From Paramacrobiotus metropolitanus (taxonomy: Eukaryota > Tardigrada > Eutardigrada > Parachela > Macrobiotidae), in contig NW_026570384.1 of NCBI RefSeq assembly GCF_019649055.1, positions 62,001 through 126,000 of the forward strand: a stretch of DNA of 64,000 bases, given 5' to 3'. Within the stretch, counting starts at the first letter, position 1; the number at the start of each line of letters is the position of its first letter. Position numbers and translations under genes: made by a program. Of the stretch, positions 1-13,401 are shown piece after piece. The notes beneath the pieces are model-generated. The model was not told the origin of the DNA. It worked only from the letters and a program-made list of their open reading frames with translations, and searched no databases.

Positions 1-17
1 GTAGTCTGTTTATTGTT

Positions 18-3000
18 TCACCTCATCTCCAATTCTTTTTCACGCAGCCGCGTCATCCGGCTCAAGCACTCCATCATGTATTCCTGGCCTAAAAGTTCCA
101 TCCCAGTAAGCGTTTCGATCAGAACCCATGTTAAGTAAGATTGCCAAAGAATAACTTGCACTTCTAAACAGTAACCATTTCCAGCGCAACAAAACTGAAA
201 GCGCGAAACTTGCAGTAAATATGTTCTGTACTCATATCACGAAAGTTAAGCTGAAGCACCACACCATGCTGTTCAACTCATCTCGACAGAAATCTGTCGA
301 ATGCCAATTACTGTATTTAACAACCACGTTATTACCCTACCTGTTTCCAAATACCTGACACAGCGGCTCATTCAAAGCCGTATTGTCTACCACTCACCTT
401 CAAACAAACGCCGGTAATTAGCGAAATGATCGCTGATTAGTGTCATGGGCTGTGAAGTGTAAAAGAACACAATTAGCTACACAAAAAACTTAAATCGAGT
501 TAAGAATTGATCTAATAAGAAACTTCGGCCCCGTCTACGTATATACTGTACTACTACGTACCAGCGTCCAGAACACAATGCCTAGGATAGCCACGCCTCC
601 TCCGACGACCTTACCCACGGCTGTTCTGAATATTCACCAATATATATCAGTGACAGAAAACACCATGTCACGATTATGCCCATGCAATTCAAACAAATCA
701 TACTGTGGCCAGATGTCTCCGTAGCCGATCGTCAACATGGTAATCCAGGCCCAGTACATCCCGCGCGGGATACTGTTGATGTTCCCATCCGCATGGCAGC
801 ACTCCACCGCGTATACGAGTGTTCCGAAAATCATGGAGTTTATAAGCATCAGATAGCATAGCATCAACAACTCCACGAAGGTTGAGCGAAGAATAGCAAA
901 GATCATCTGCAATTATAATGATGTATCGAACTTACAAAAGGTTAGGATGAGACCATGTAGAAAGCCGCTACCGAATCAAAAGTGCCTGATGATGAGACGA
1001 AGCTCAAATAGATATAAACTCAAAAAGCTCAACAAAAAAATAACAAAAAGATGTATACTGTAGCTAAACAAAACTTTGCGCAAAATATCGCAAATACTGA
1101 TTATAAGCACATTAAGTTTCTCGACAGAATATGCCGAAACAGTCAATATTCACCTGTATTCGTTTGAGATACCGTGAGAATTTCAAAATCGTCACTAGCC
1201 GCAAGAGACGCATGGTTTTAAAAAAAACCGAAGTGGCTGCACACATAAGGCAAAATGGCCAGCAATCCAGCAATGTTGCTGTCACTTCAAAGAAAACGTC
1301 GCAATAAAGTACAGGCAAAATGGCAACAACACATCCAATAATTCGTTGGGTGGCAGTGAAATACTTCTAAATGACACAGGAAAATATCGCCCACCAGCGT
1401 CGCACAAACCATAAAGTACAGGTTGTAGGGTTGTAATACTGCGCCCGTTTGACCGGATGCCCCAGCAGTGTGTTGGGATACTTTAAAAGATCTGTCAGCG
1501 GCAAATAAAACTCAGCGCCGTTAATGCTGACATGAATTTCTGGTGGGCACTCCTGTTTGGCTGCCATCGTGGATATGCTGGTGCGGCTGTGAATGCGGCG
1601 GATAGAAGCCACCCGCGGCATCACCGGGGCGGCCAGCGGAGGCCGCATGGTGCGGCTGGCCAGATCGGCACTGTAGCGCAAATACTGCGAGTTGGCTTTC
1701 ATTAGACGGTGGTACTCGTACGTCATCGACTCCAGTACGAAACTAAGACAACCAAAAGGGTTAAGATTAGGTACTGTCATCAGTTCTTTTAAAACCTGGG
1801 CAATTTGATGAGTTCCACTACTGATCAACTTCGGGCAAAACTGCGAAACTGATATCGAAAACCATGGTTTACATTCTCATATAACATGTACGGTTGTCAC
1901 AAACGTTCTGCATCGCTCGTTTGTGATTTCGGATCACTCTACAAAAGCTACTTTCAAGGAAGATATTGTAACGCCTGAATGCAATGGTTCATATTAAATT
2001 TATTTATAAAAGTACACTAATGTACACGAGTCAGCATGACAGTGCACACTGCACAGCAAGGGAGAGATGACTGCAAAGGATTTCTTGCAGCTTAGTGACC
2101 TTACCCTGTGAAGACCAAGCCAAAGCAGCCACATAAAATCGCGGTAACTTGACCAGCGGCTTTCTGAGGAACAACATCACCATACCCAACGGTGGTCATT
2201 CTGTCAAAACGAAAACAATAAACACAATGGTTGGTACAAATATGCCTGTATGCATTCAAATTATGCATACAAATTATCAACTTGAAAAATATTACTCATA
2301 CAGACAGCGAGGTTACATAATTGACAAAATACGCAGGAACTAAGATATAAACAAGATTAACAAACAAATTGACAGAGTAAAGTAAAATTTAAAAAATAAA
2401 CAGAAAAATAAAAAAGCAAGTAAAGTCATGCAGCAGGATAATACAGTAAACAATGATACAAAAGTAAGTAAAAAATAACATGTGAAAATTCAAAAAATAA
2501 CCGTTTTACAGCTATTAATAAGGCATAAAAAACTACAACTGAAACAGCGTACGTTATTACTGCCCACCACATGCCGACGGGAATTGACGGAATGTTAGCT
2601 GTCTCCTGTCCGATGCCCTCCAGAGCGTACATCAATCCGCCAAACCCAAGCATGCACGTGATCATCAGGAAGAACAGCACAAAAAGCGTGCGCACATTGT
2701 TCCACAAGGCTATGGTGATAAAACAAACAGAAACTAAACCGGCACGTAATAATAAGAAGCTGGAAAGGAACGAACACATTCATGTCAGCAACGGCAAGCC
2801 AGCAAAACAGAGAAAACAATCACATAAATTGGTAACCTGGAGGAAAAAGATTCAAAAAAAAAAATAATACCAAGCAAAAAGGTGACTGACTGGTTGATAT
2901 GTTCGGGATTGCAGTAATTAAAATTATCAATCAACAAAAAATAGCCTTTGCTCACTGTCCACTGTGCTGCAACGGCAGTTTACACTGGCTGCCGCCACCG

Positions 3001-5961
3001 CTACACCTACCGCAACCACTGGGACGCGCTTACGTAAACTTAAGTGGCTAGCCGAAAAAAAACAAACGGAAATTCGTAATCAATAAATCGAATCCCAATA
3101 TTATTGCAATATCATCTCACTAGAGCCACGTACGTGTAACTATACTAACAATAAACCTATTTCCAACAAACGAACTGTCCGTGAAAGCGGTAAAGTAAAA
3201 TAGCGGTGGTTACATTGCACGAGCAGCGAACACCACTGGATAAAATTAAAATGGAAAAGCGTGACGTACGCTCTTCGTGTCAGGCAAATTTTACGCTCTT
3301 GACAAAGACTAGCACATCAAATAACTAACAGCTCTGGTAAAAATCACACGTACACTACGTACTAAAACAGAAAAAAACTGTGCTAAGGCTAAATCTACAT
3401 AAAGTCACAGGTCTACGCAACAAAAATACAGAATTAAATATAACAACCCGTCAGTGCAATCATGCAACGTACTTAGGAAGAGCATAACAATCCAGTGATG
3501 CCGATAGAACCTGGATGTGCCCAGTACTCGCGAGATGAGGATCAAACGCATTCCGCGTAGTGCATTAAACACACTAACCGACATGATACCGGCTTGATGC
3601 GTTAACAGCAGTGCGAACACCACAGTGTACGGCAAAAGTGCGATGAAGTCCGTCCAGTTGGTCCATGTGCGCAGGAACAGTCTCCATGACGGGCAAAAGG
3701 TCAGCCGCAAAATAAACTCCACCGAAAAAAAGGCAAAACACACTGTGTTGATGATGACGAAGGGACTTCGAAAGGCCTGGTGCAGCGGAGCACGGGCGAT
3801 CAGGCTGTAGTCTTCCAGTTCGGGCAACGTCTAAGCAACAGGTGGCTATATCGTAAAGCAGAGCAAAGGAACGAGCAAAATTGCATTAAATCAATGCAAA
3901 TAACGAAGTTAATTAACTGAAAACGCAGACAAAATTGTGTCACCGAATCTTCAATAATGACCAGAATTAATTAAAAAAACCAAACAAAATCGACCAAGGA
4001 GATCAAAACAGAAAACAAAAAATAAAAAAAATGCGATATGATCGAGAAAACGATGGCTAACAGCGCACAAATATGGCAGGAATTTGGAAAATTAACCACC
4101 AATCAAGCGTGCACGCCCTTTTAAACATACCTCAACAATAATGACAATAACAGAGAGGAGAGTGAATCCTAGTGAGATAACGGAATAAATACGCGCCGCT
4201 GGTCCAGTCCAGGGCCGATCCAAAATGTCCCACATAATGTCCTTGCACGTGGGCTTCATCTTCACGTCGAACGACCTTTTCTGGTCAAATTGCTGCACAC
4301 CTGCGCAGAAGTCAGCAGTGTGGTGTAGGCATCACAAACAATTATTGTAAATGCTTATCGTTAGCACGATCACAGAAGGACGATAATTTTATATTGCACG
4401 TTTCCAACTATAAAAGTGAAGAAAAATCAAAATCGAAAAAACAATTGATGGGAAAATTCTGTACAGAAGGTACTATTAACGAACTTACCACAGTTATAGT
4501 ATCTGTGGTAACATCATTTATATTGAAAAATAATTGTTGGTCTATAGCAACTACCTTCTCGAATAAATAAGGCACTAATGGCATCCTCTTCTAATTCGAA
4601 CATTTCGATGTGCTCCAGGAAGTAATTCAACGTCAAACGCTCCGGTCGCGTGAGGTTGCCAGTCTGGTAATATTCCAGTACCTGAAAAGTATGAAAGATA
4701 AAAGATGCAAAACCAGGCGACATAATAAACAGCAGGTATGTACTACTCTAAATTTGGTAAAAAAAATGAGTAAAACTGTAGCTTATAGTTAGTAAAAAAT
4801 AGCAAAATTCGTCACAAAACGCTACGCTGTGGGCCGTATGCAAAATTTTGAAGCAGAAGTGCCTGGTCCGCAACTTTCCAAATCCATTTGCCACCAGGGG
4901 TCACCTTAAATTTTATTCCCATGAAACTGATAATTCTTGTAATTTTAGGTACTCTTGGTCAAGCTTCGCTCATCAATGACAGCATTTCAAAATTTTAAAA
5001 AGATTGAAAAGGTATCTCGTAATTATGGCGAAAAGGAAGCACGAGCGAAAGCCCTTTGGCCATGGCAGGTGAGCGGCATTTTGCGACATGGTTGCATGTT
5101 TGGTTCGATACTCGTAGTTTTAAAATTTAAAATGCGACGTGAAGAGAACGTTAAGTAATACCGGAAATATCACGAAAATATTCTTTGAAAATCTAAATAC
5201 ATCTTTGCAGATCGTGCTGCTATCCTCGCAGTACAGTACTTTTTCTCCTTTCCGCGGCAATCACTTTATACCACTTCGACATGACCCATTTGAATATCAA
5301 TGCTGTACTCAAAATTCATTTTCGATCAGTTTAAAATATTTATGGGATTTGACTAAATTTATTGTGGTATCTGTGGACTGTGATGTATAAAATTTAAAAT
5401 TATCCCAGGTTTAATTAAAACTCATCCAAGAAGTTCGCAATAGCACAACTTGCCACGATTGACAAGACGTACAAAAAAATGGAATACGACCTCTATATTA
5501 CCCACCGCATTAAATACATCCGGTAACACTCCGGGGAACATGTAACATTTGAGCTTGGGATGAAAATACGTCTGTCTCCGATCTAAATCGCCCAAGAGTG
5601 TTGTCGGATGCCCCAGAAATATCCACTCCGGACAATGGAAACTCCGTCCACCCGCCATGATATTCACTAAATTCCACAGCTTCCGCTCCCTCCGCCGCGC
5701 CGGCACCGGGATTTTCTGGTGTCCCACTCCGTTACGAACATCCTTTTTGACGGGAAGCGATTGGGTGCGTTTGCGGAAAAAGACCCGATCGGTCAGACTC
5801 TGCAGGGGAGATTTATTATCAGTGACGGAATGAGTGTCCAGCAGATCCCCATCTCCCGATGCCCTTTCGTCTAATTCGGATAATTCGATTGACTTATCAT
5901 GGACCGGGGTACGCACCCATGTAAGATGGCGTCGGGGGCCTGCGAAGTCATAAAAATCCAT
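18..5961 (-). CDS. Two-module Kv-type voltage-gated potassium channel
   Basis: Predicted plasma-membrane K+ channel. Exons, 5' to 3' on the minus strand: 5961-5506, 4681-4555, 4300-4131, 3830-3473, 2709-2553, 2200-2105, 1742-1406, 1366-1154, 906-704, 625-558, 88-18 (TGA 20-18). All joins keep phase. Module I has an N-terminal tail, a T1 tetramerisation domain (HPTTLLGD; YYQTGNLTRPE), S1, S2 (FSVEFILRL), S3, S4 (MRLILISRVLGTSR), S5, and a pore with filter TVGYGD. The exon at 1742-1406 finishes S6 (YEYHR, as in Shaker YFYHR) and reads without a stop into a second T1 start (YPNTLLGHP). Module II then has S3, S4 (MRLLRLVTILKFSR), S5, and a pore with TIGYGD, then S6 and a short tail. It lacks the second half of T1, S1 and S2. 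I see the domains directly. The single-gene reading is inference: an ATG inside 1742-1406 could instead start a second, truncated gene. Confidence 0.72.
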
Positions 5962-7502
5962 TATTCCTTATCTTTGAAATATATATTCCATAATTAATTT
6001 ACAGTAATCCACTGAGGTTAAAACCTATATGATAATTTTTTTCAAAATTAGTAAAAGAATGATTTGATGAAAACCGAAAAACAATTAGGCATGATCGACT
6101 GCGCGCATTTGTACGAAAACGCAACAAACACCGTTGATCAAAGCAATTAATACAGAAAAAGGCGGAATTTCGGCAAAACGCGACGTCGCCTGAAGGTAAT
6201 AAAATCTTTTTTGGGCAGCATGCAGGCAGCATGTTCGCCAAGAAAATCGTCAAGAAATAGTGGGAAAATGCTTACGGTTTTCCTTTGCGATACCGGCCCC
6301 CATCAATCTGCAGCAACTAATGTTTCTGCAACGATGCTGAAAATACGCGTAAACACAACTCTTGATGCCTGTTTTAATCATATACTTAATGCGACCGTGA
6401 CCATAAAAAATTTGCTGGCACGAAAACCTCAGCATGCTCATAAAACGTCTAATGTTCATTTTCGAAAACTCCATGTCAACATGATATTTCGGAGCAACTC
6501 CTTAACTGTTTACTGTTAAAAAAACCATAACTGATAATAAAGGTTTGAATCACTTTTTCTGTCCAGGTATACCGCTGAGACACGGTAATAATAATAATAA
6601 ATGATCTTGTATTCACGATGGCTCGTCATCTACAAAGTACCATGTAAAGGCTTTTCCTATAGGAGTACTTCTTATTTTTAATATTAATCCCTTCTTTTGC
6701 AATATTAAATTATTTTTTCTTGTTAACCACGATTACCTGACTTGTGAGTTGTGACCTTGTATCTGCAAGACTGCATTTAAATCGGGTACAAAAATTAAGG
6801 TAATTCGACCAGCAACCAACTCGAGCAAATGTTAAATAGAGAAATGGTGAGTGACACTTTTCTCTGCATTTTCAGGGCATCAGCGCAGTACTTCTATCAA
6901 CATCTGTGAATACTTTGTATTAAACATGTTTGAAGCCGATATATTTCTGATAAATTAATTAAAATCGCTTTGACGTAAAATCCTACTCAATGTTCAGTTA
7001 ATTACTAAGCACATTAAGAATCCCAAAGGAAGCTGCTCCTGTTAGCAGTAATAACAGAAAACAGGAATGACTGAATGAGCATCAATAACAGAAAACACAA
7101 ATTATGCTATGTATGCATTTGTAGAATCTTAAAACTCTTGCCAACTGACGCGTGAATTGCACTTCCGAACAAAATCGGAAGGTCGAGCAAGCAAATTCAA
7201 TTACAGAGTACAATTGTTTTAACAAAGTTTAGCTCTTGAAGATCAGAAAGTATTGTAAACATAACTTTACGATTGTTTACATAACTCTACTATTAAAAAT
7301 CGATAATCGGCGTTTTTAAAACTGCTCCACTCGGCATAAATTGCTTGATTATGGACTCAATACCGTCGCCCAGCTAAACCTTGAGTTCGGAATTCACTTC
7401 ACGCATGAGAGAAACCGGCATTATTATTACCACCATGAAGACAGGCCACTTATAAAAACTCGCTAAAGCACTACAAAAAGGATTACACAATCACATCGAT
7501 CG
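5962..7502. other. Intergenic, no gene recognised
   Basis: AT-rich stretch upstream of the Kv channel start. The open frames here (for example 6211-6519 on + and 6250-6474 on -) overlap each other, have no domain I recognise and no convincing splice partners. Any promoter of the Kv gene would lie in the right-hand part of its upstream region, but I see no distinctive element. Confidence 0.5.
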
Positions 7503-7795
7503 TCACGTTTCCTGTGCAGCCCGATAATTCGCAACACACAACGACAGCCGGAAGGAAAACCACGGATATATCAAACTAATCACACCATCAAAGCCGCTCA
7601 ACACCCATTTAGGTAAACAGAAATTTTCAGCGTAGTAGTAATTGCCACTAACTGCCACCATTTCAAAACTATTTTGTACATACATAATACAGATGTAAAC
7701 AAAAGTACTCGTAAATGCAAAAGTAGTCGACAGATAGCATTCTATTGATTCTGATGCAACTGCAACCATTCCATGAACCAACAAAGCTAACTGTA
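7503..7795 (-). CDS. Exon of an unrecognised multi-pass membrane protein
   Basis: A 3' terminal exon on the minus strand. It begins after a good acceptor (gtttacag at about 7796-7803) and stops at 7503. The product starts LALLVHGMVAVASES, has a hydrophobic stretch around STFVYICIMYV, a tyrosine-rich loop (NYYYAENF), a second hydrophobic stretch (GVISLIYPWFSF), and ends NYRAAQET. The spacing resembles the last two helices of small four-helix insect membrane proteins (DUF4728/Pasiflora-like), but I cannot confirm this. The upstream exon was not found: a GTGAGT donor lies near 7880, but the exon leading to it does not stay open in the needed phase. The frame and hydrophobicity are seen; the family is a guess. 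Confidence 0.35.
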
Positions 7796-8328
7796 AACAG
7801 AAAACCAAAATAATAAAATAGGTGAGTAATAGTAAAAAAGTAAGTACGTCCTTCTGCTAACATAAACTCGATACTCACCAAAGAAAAATCACAAAATATT
7901 CATTTTGCTGTGATCTATTGATTTTAATCGTTGTAAGAAACGGTCTTCAAAAATATTTTAACAGAAAAAAAACAGTCACAATAAAGCAATAATGAATAAT
8001 CAAAACGTGCACCAAAATAAAAAAATTCCACAAAAATAATAAAATTCGAAATATTACAACGTCTATCGGTCCTACCAATCTACTCGCACACTCGTACCAT
8101 AATGAAAGATAACGTAATAATAACATAATTCATTATGCTCGTACCGTAAGTGAGAATTACTATTTAGTAGTTACTGAAGAGAGTTTCAAATTTCGTTATT
8201 TTTACGTCGATTCTTGGTACCTTGAAATGCTGCAAAAAACCATTAAAAAGTTGGCAGCGTAAACAGCGTACTAGGTTGTTGCTTTTATATACTGTTTATA
8301 TGCTGCAGTGTTGCGGATTGTTACCTAC

Positions 8329-8543
8329 CGAGAAAGGGAATGGGTTTGTTGGGTTTTCTGGCGCCTCCCTTGGGCGGCGCAGCCCCCAGATCCCAGTTCT
8401 TGTAGACCACCGGTCCGCCGTGTCGATCCCCGTCGGCGCCGTTGATGTCCGGGAAGACATGCGTCTGCTCGAACTGCACGGAATTATCCATGACATGCAA
8501 CGGCAAACTAGCCAATCCGTAGTTGAACGAGGTGCCACGGCTC
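8329..8543 (-). CDS. Candidate internal exon, unknown soluble segment
   Basis: On the minus strand a pyrimidine-rich tract ends in AG at 8545-8544, followed by an open frame to a strong GTAGGT donor at 8328. The peptide begins GTSFNYGLASLPLHVMDNS, contains QTHVFPDINGADGDRHGG and GPVVYKNWDLGAAPPKGG, and ends KPNKPIPFLG. It is richer in GC and in charged and turn-forming residues than its surroundings, which suggests real coding sequence. I do not recognise a family. It may be an upstream exon of the membrane protein at 7503-7795, but the phases do not establish that. Confidence 0.35.
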
Positions 8544-8545
8544 CT

Positions 8546-9789
8546 TTTCAACAGAGGAGGTTAAGGGGGGCTGAAGAGCACACGGTCTTATACAACTGAA
8601 TTATAACTATTAAAAGATCTCAAAACAGCACCGGAAAAATGATCGATTATTTAATCGACTAGGTCTAGGTGAATGATCAACAAGTGGTTCGCTTGCAGGG
8701 AAAGCACATCGACTATTTCAGGGATGAAACAGTGGAATTACTGCACGATGATGTATCCACTTTACCGGGCGATTTGCTACATTCTGTTTTATGTCGTCGG
8801 CAAACGACGGGATCGATCAAGGCGGAAAGTGAAAGAAACGATAAAGACTCGAATGACTTGCTTTTCTTACGGAAATAAACATTGGATAAAGAAAGAAAGA
8901 AAGAAAGATCAACACGGAAAATTTGCATTGGGCGACGAGAGATAAATCACACAACAGTGACAACACTGAGAAGTGACAACACATGATAGCGGATCGTACT
9001 CAACTACAACAGTACGAGTACTGTAGTTCGCTATTCAATTTTGGCAGGCAGCAAAGTTGCAAACGTTGTTGTCAATGGGAGCCGTTGTTTCAAGCGGCCA
9101 CCGGAATGGGCGTTATTCTGATGGCTGATTGAACGAAAATGAACAAAATATTTATTAGTTTTAAGAATAATCTAAGTGAAATTTGTTATTTACGTTGTCG
9201 GGCTTTTTTAAGTTAGAAACTTTCCAGAAAAAAAATGTAAGAATTTTTTTCAAATTTTCAAAAATATACTTTTTCATTAGCAGTCCTTTTAAGTGCCACA
9301 TAATAACCACGTACTCTGTATGTTTAATGGTTAGTTAGTTACTAAAATACAGTATTATTCACATAACACAAGGGTACGAATTATCGAGTTTTACACAAGG
9401 GTAGTAGGGTACGAATTATCGTTTTTTCTTATTGCCCATTGTTTATTGTCATTAAATTAACACTGCCATTTGGCAAATGGCAACAATCCTCTTTCTCGTA
9501 AACTTTTATGTTATAACAATCGTTATTCTATATTCAATTATTATGATCTTACTAACGAATAGCTTCACTTGTAATTTAAACTAAACCAATTGAGCGGTTT
9601 TACATCGAACGAAATGCAGTTAAAAAATGCAAGATTTACGAAATGCACGTAAAAATTTTTTGTCGATAAGTACGTACTTCTGTTCGAACAACGTTTAGAG
9701 TTTAGACGCATCGCACCGCGCAAACACTGTCTATGTTTTGCAGTTGGGTGTTTCGCCTTCATTAATCGACGAAGTAACAAAATAGTTTT
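8546..9789. other. Intergenic, AT-rich, no supported gene
   Basis: Two overlapping plus-strand frames at about 8669-8945 give short products; one, with YPLYRAICYILFYVVG, could hold a single membrane helix. Neither has family signals or splice support. A short GAAA run lies at about 8889-8908. The rest (about 9000-9789) is AT-rich with nothing I can name. Confidence 0.4.
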
Positions 9790-12675
9790 TTATTGCAAAG
9801 GAATATTATGCGGATATTCCATTTTGTAAATGCTGCGAATGCTCCTTGTTGTTGCGGCCGGAATGTCGACCTGCTGTTTGCCTTGGTTGGTTTTGTAACT
9901 GACTGCAGCACCGCTGTCCTTTTTGGTTGCAACCGGCAGTGCAGGCCTTCCGGATACTGGAGGGTGCATCGGGGTCACCTGTTTGCAAACCAAACGAATG
10001 TCACGCAGTTAAGTAATTCAATAAATTGTACGTAGCACGATATTAATTACATGAGATTACACATCCATTTTACGCAAAAGTGTTTTCGGAATTAATTATT
10101 TAATTTAAACCGTGTGCCTACTCGATGTAATACCGTGTATCTATATACTCGTACCTTGAATCTAGGATTATTGCTAGTAGGAAACGTCGTCACAAATGTA
10201 ACCGATACCGGAAGTTTTTTCGTATTTTTCACATCGTATTCCTGGGTGAATTCGGCTTCCGCATTGAAATTAGCATCACTGGCGGCATTGACTCCAGTTA
10301 ACGGCTTCGTGACCTTCACCGGAATCTTGGGTGTAACTACAACGGATTCGTCGATGCCTAGCGAAATGTTAATCGTCTCCATAGGAGCAACATCGTTGCT
10401 TAGTCGCTTCTATTGGGGAAAAAGTATAATTAGTATATTATAAACAAACGGTGGTCAAACAAATTATACTTAGACGCCCCCATGGCAGTCACTGTGTGTT
10501 ACATTAATAACATAATTATCAGGATTTGGCATTATGAGCATCCGTACAACGTTAGAACTGCGAAGAACGCCATACTTACATTTCCGCAAATTGTCCATCA
10601 GTGTAAATAGAACATGGTCCAGGTGTCAGAATAAAACTAGAATTATTACTGATGAGGGCTTTGCGATACACATGTCCATCCCGACCCGGCTCGCATTTGT
10701 AGCGATATTCGCAGGTCAATTGCAGGGCTTTGGCTAAAGAGACTTGCAGTGTGGATTTCCCATGCGACAGTGATACGGCTTCCGGTAATTGGACGGTAAA
10801 ATCGCCGTACGCCATCTCTCGAATAGTGTCGCTCGCTTTCGCATTCTACAGATACAATGCAGTTTCTGACTGAATACAGCATCTTCGATACTAATAATAT
10901 GAAGTCACTTGAATCGTACATGTGGATTTTCCGCTGACGGTAGCTGCACAACCTCCCTAACAAATTGTGTTTTGTAGTTCGGCGTTTGTCCGTCGACATT
11001 GGTCACAGTTACTGGCAGATCCGGCTCCAACAAGCTCCCATTCAAACTGGACCACCGGTAGCTGCGACTGGAAACAGCCATTTCTACATCCGTCCAGTCT
11101 TCTCCGCTCCACTGGCTTATGCATCCGAAGTACGACAGCTAATAATACAGCCGCTATGTATAGTACTATATAATACGGTATATAGATAATAATTACACAA
11201 CGAAAATCTAGTGTACAAAAGTAATCCATGTATCTAAGTCGAAAATTACGACAAAAGATTTTGCTCAGCACTGGCGATTGCTCTCGCTTAATTTCCAAAA
11301 GTGACCAGTCACCAGAAGTGGGCGCACCGTACCTGAACTGCTTTGTCGGCAAAGCGCAAATCGTACTTGGGACTCCACGCTGCTTCCCGTACGGCATATG
11401 ATATGTCCAGTGACACTGGACTGATGCGGTCAGGTATATCGGCCACGAGTATCACTACTCGGATGTCACTACACGATTAAGTATATAACAAACTTAAATC
11501 CATGGATATACGTTTTGTATACTACTTAACGTTTTTGTACGTAAAATACATAATACTGTAGAACAGCAAATTTTTACATCACTTTGACGGAGATACGCTA
11601 ACCTGACTTTGGAAAACAGTGGTCCGATTCCGGTCTGCTGTCGCTGGATAGCGGCCTGCACCGAGCGCAGTGTCCGTTCGGTTTGTTGGATGACATTGCG
11701 CAACCGGATAAATTCGCCTTCGTATTTCCAAAAGAAATCGTAGAGGTCGGTGAAGGCACCCTCTTTGAAAATATTGCCCGGTGGGCACTGCGTTTTCTGC
11801 ACATAAACCGTCATAATACCGTCATAATACGTCATAAACTTAGAAACACTGATTACGGTATAAGAGCAGAAACTCAGATGCAACGACAGCTAATAAATGT
11901 TTCCTCTTACACCAATCACGAGTTGTCGGTATGCTTCCCAACTTTCCAACCGTTTCTTCAAAAACTCCAGTTGAAGCTCGTGTTCTGCTTTTTGCTTATG
12001 GAGCAATCCTAGGCGGCTGTCACCGACACTGCTAGCGGAATTTTCGGCTGCTTCGGATTCGGCGTCGGTTCCACTCGTCGCATTCCCGACCCGGGTCTGC
12101 CGGTCCTCATCGATGAGTAACGTGGAAGTCTCGATGACCTCGTTGAACGCCGCCGGTCCACTGATGCCGATTCTAAATCAAAACCAAATCAGTTTGAAAG
12201 ATATTTAAAAAATAAGAAATCATTTTGCTATAAAACGCCAGTGACATTTACAGGCGGTAATATACTAAATACATATATTTTTTATATATTCGCTTATACG
12301 ATTTCCCTCGCAAATATATAACAACTATTTGATCCGCATGTGCCAGAATTCTATACAGCATTTAATTGTGTGTGTCATTAGCTGTACTTCGTAGTTCGTA
12401 CGGCGCAAGTGCAGTGATACTGTTTTCCTTTGAAATATCATAAAACAGTTAGTTGTTAAAAGACTGTACCGTAACGATCCCGTGTAGTACTGTTGGTAAA
12501 AGTTAGTGAAGCGCACATGGTGAATTCCGGGATGCAGCGGCTTCGTCCATGTGCGATGAATAACAGCGCCATCCGGGTGGACTACAACGCGTCGAATCGG
12601 TGCATCCGATTGGTTGTTGCTGTTCAGACTGACAGCGGATGTATTCGCCGGCGCCGCACTGACGGTTTCGCTCAT
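9790..12675 (-). CDS. DUF4140/DUF4139 domain protein (F37C4.5-like)
   Basis: A complete eight-exon gene: 12675-12491, 12172-11911, 11796-11603, 11468-11333, 11138-10920, 10845-10580, 10398-10155, 9978-9790 (TAA). All junctions are GT-AG and keep phase. It starts MSETVSAAPANTS, then a DUF4140-like strand region (VVVHPDGAVIHRTW; GIHHVRFTNF). A charged coiled-coil region follows (HKQKAEHELQLEFLKKRLE). The DUF4139 core has REAAWSPKYDLRF, then GEDWTDVEMAVSS, PGRDGHVYRKALISNNSS and LTPGPCSIYTDG. The end, IYKMEYPHNIPLQ, matches the usual family tail (YxxEYP). The protein is about 530 residues, normal for the family. The molecular role of animal members is poorly known. The family call is from remembered motifs; the exon model is from the sequence. 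Confidence 0.85.
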
Positions 12676-13401
12676 TTTAAATTATGGATAAATAATTAAC
12701 AATAAACAGTGAATGTGATAAAATATGCAGAGGCTTGCTTTACCGTGGTTAAAAGTATTTTTCACTTCATTTCGCGTGTCGTGTCGCAAAGGTTCAACAT
12801 GATGTGTGAAATACTTACTCTGGGTTTTCACATCGAATGCCGTTACGCTCGCCCAGTGCAGCACTTGACAATTGCATGGTACACAAGAAGCATAGAGTGT
12901 TTGTTGCGCTACCGTCTTCCGGTAAACAGATAACAGCTGTGCTCTTTTATGATTTTCCGTTTGACTTATCATGCCTAAATTGCTCACTTTTCAGCCAAGA
13001 TATGGATACATACAGGCTTCCGCTTGTTTATAAATTTCCGAAGTATCGATTGTATACAGCAACACATCACTCACTCGATGATACAACCAGCGAGTTTCAG
13101 ATGGCCGTGAATGGCATAAATTTTGACAAAGATTTTGGCTGCCTGCATGGGTACGTGTGACTATGCTGCCTGTGCAAAACGCCATATGAAGCCGATTATC
13201 ACATTTAAGATTACCTAGATCTGAAATCTTGAACATTACAAATTTCGAAATAATTCGAGTATTACAGAAGTGGATGATAATATTGGATGCAGCATGAACT
13301 GTATAAAAAATAAGGAAACAAGAAATACCATAATTTTTATATCAGTGCTATAATAAATAAGTTAATAGCTATTTACAAATCGACAACAGAATAGCACGTT
13401 A
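12676..13401. other. Intergenic gap between two minus-strand genes
   Basis: About 0.7 kb between the start of the DUF4139 gene and the stop of the M20D gene. Short open frames on both strands overlap one another and show no family signal. It should hold the DUF4139 promoter; I see no distinctive element. Confidence 0.5.

Noticed and set aside
6211-6519. 102-codon plus-strand frame
   Set aside because: Overlapped by an equally long antisense frame, no family motif and no splice context.
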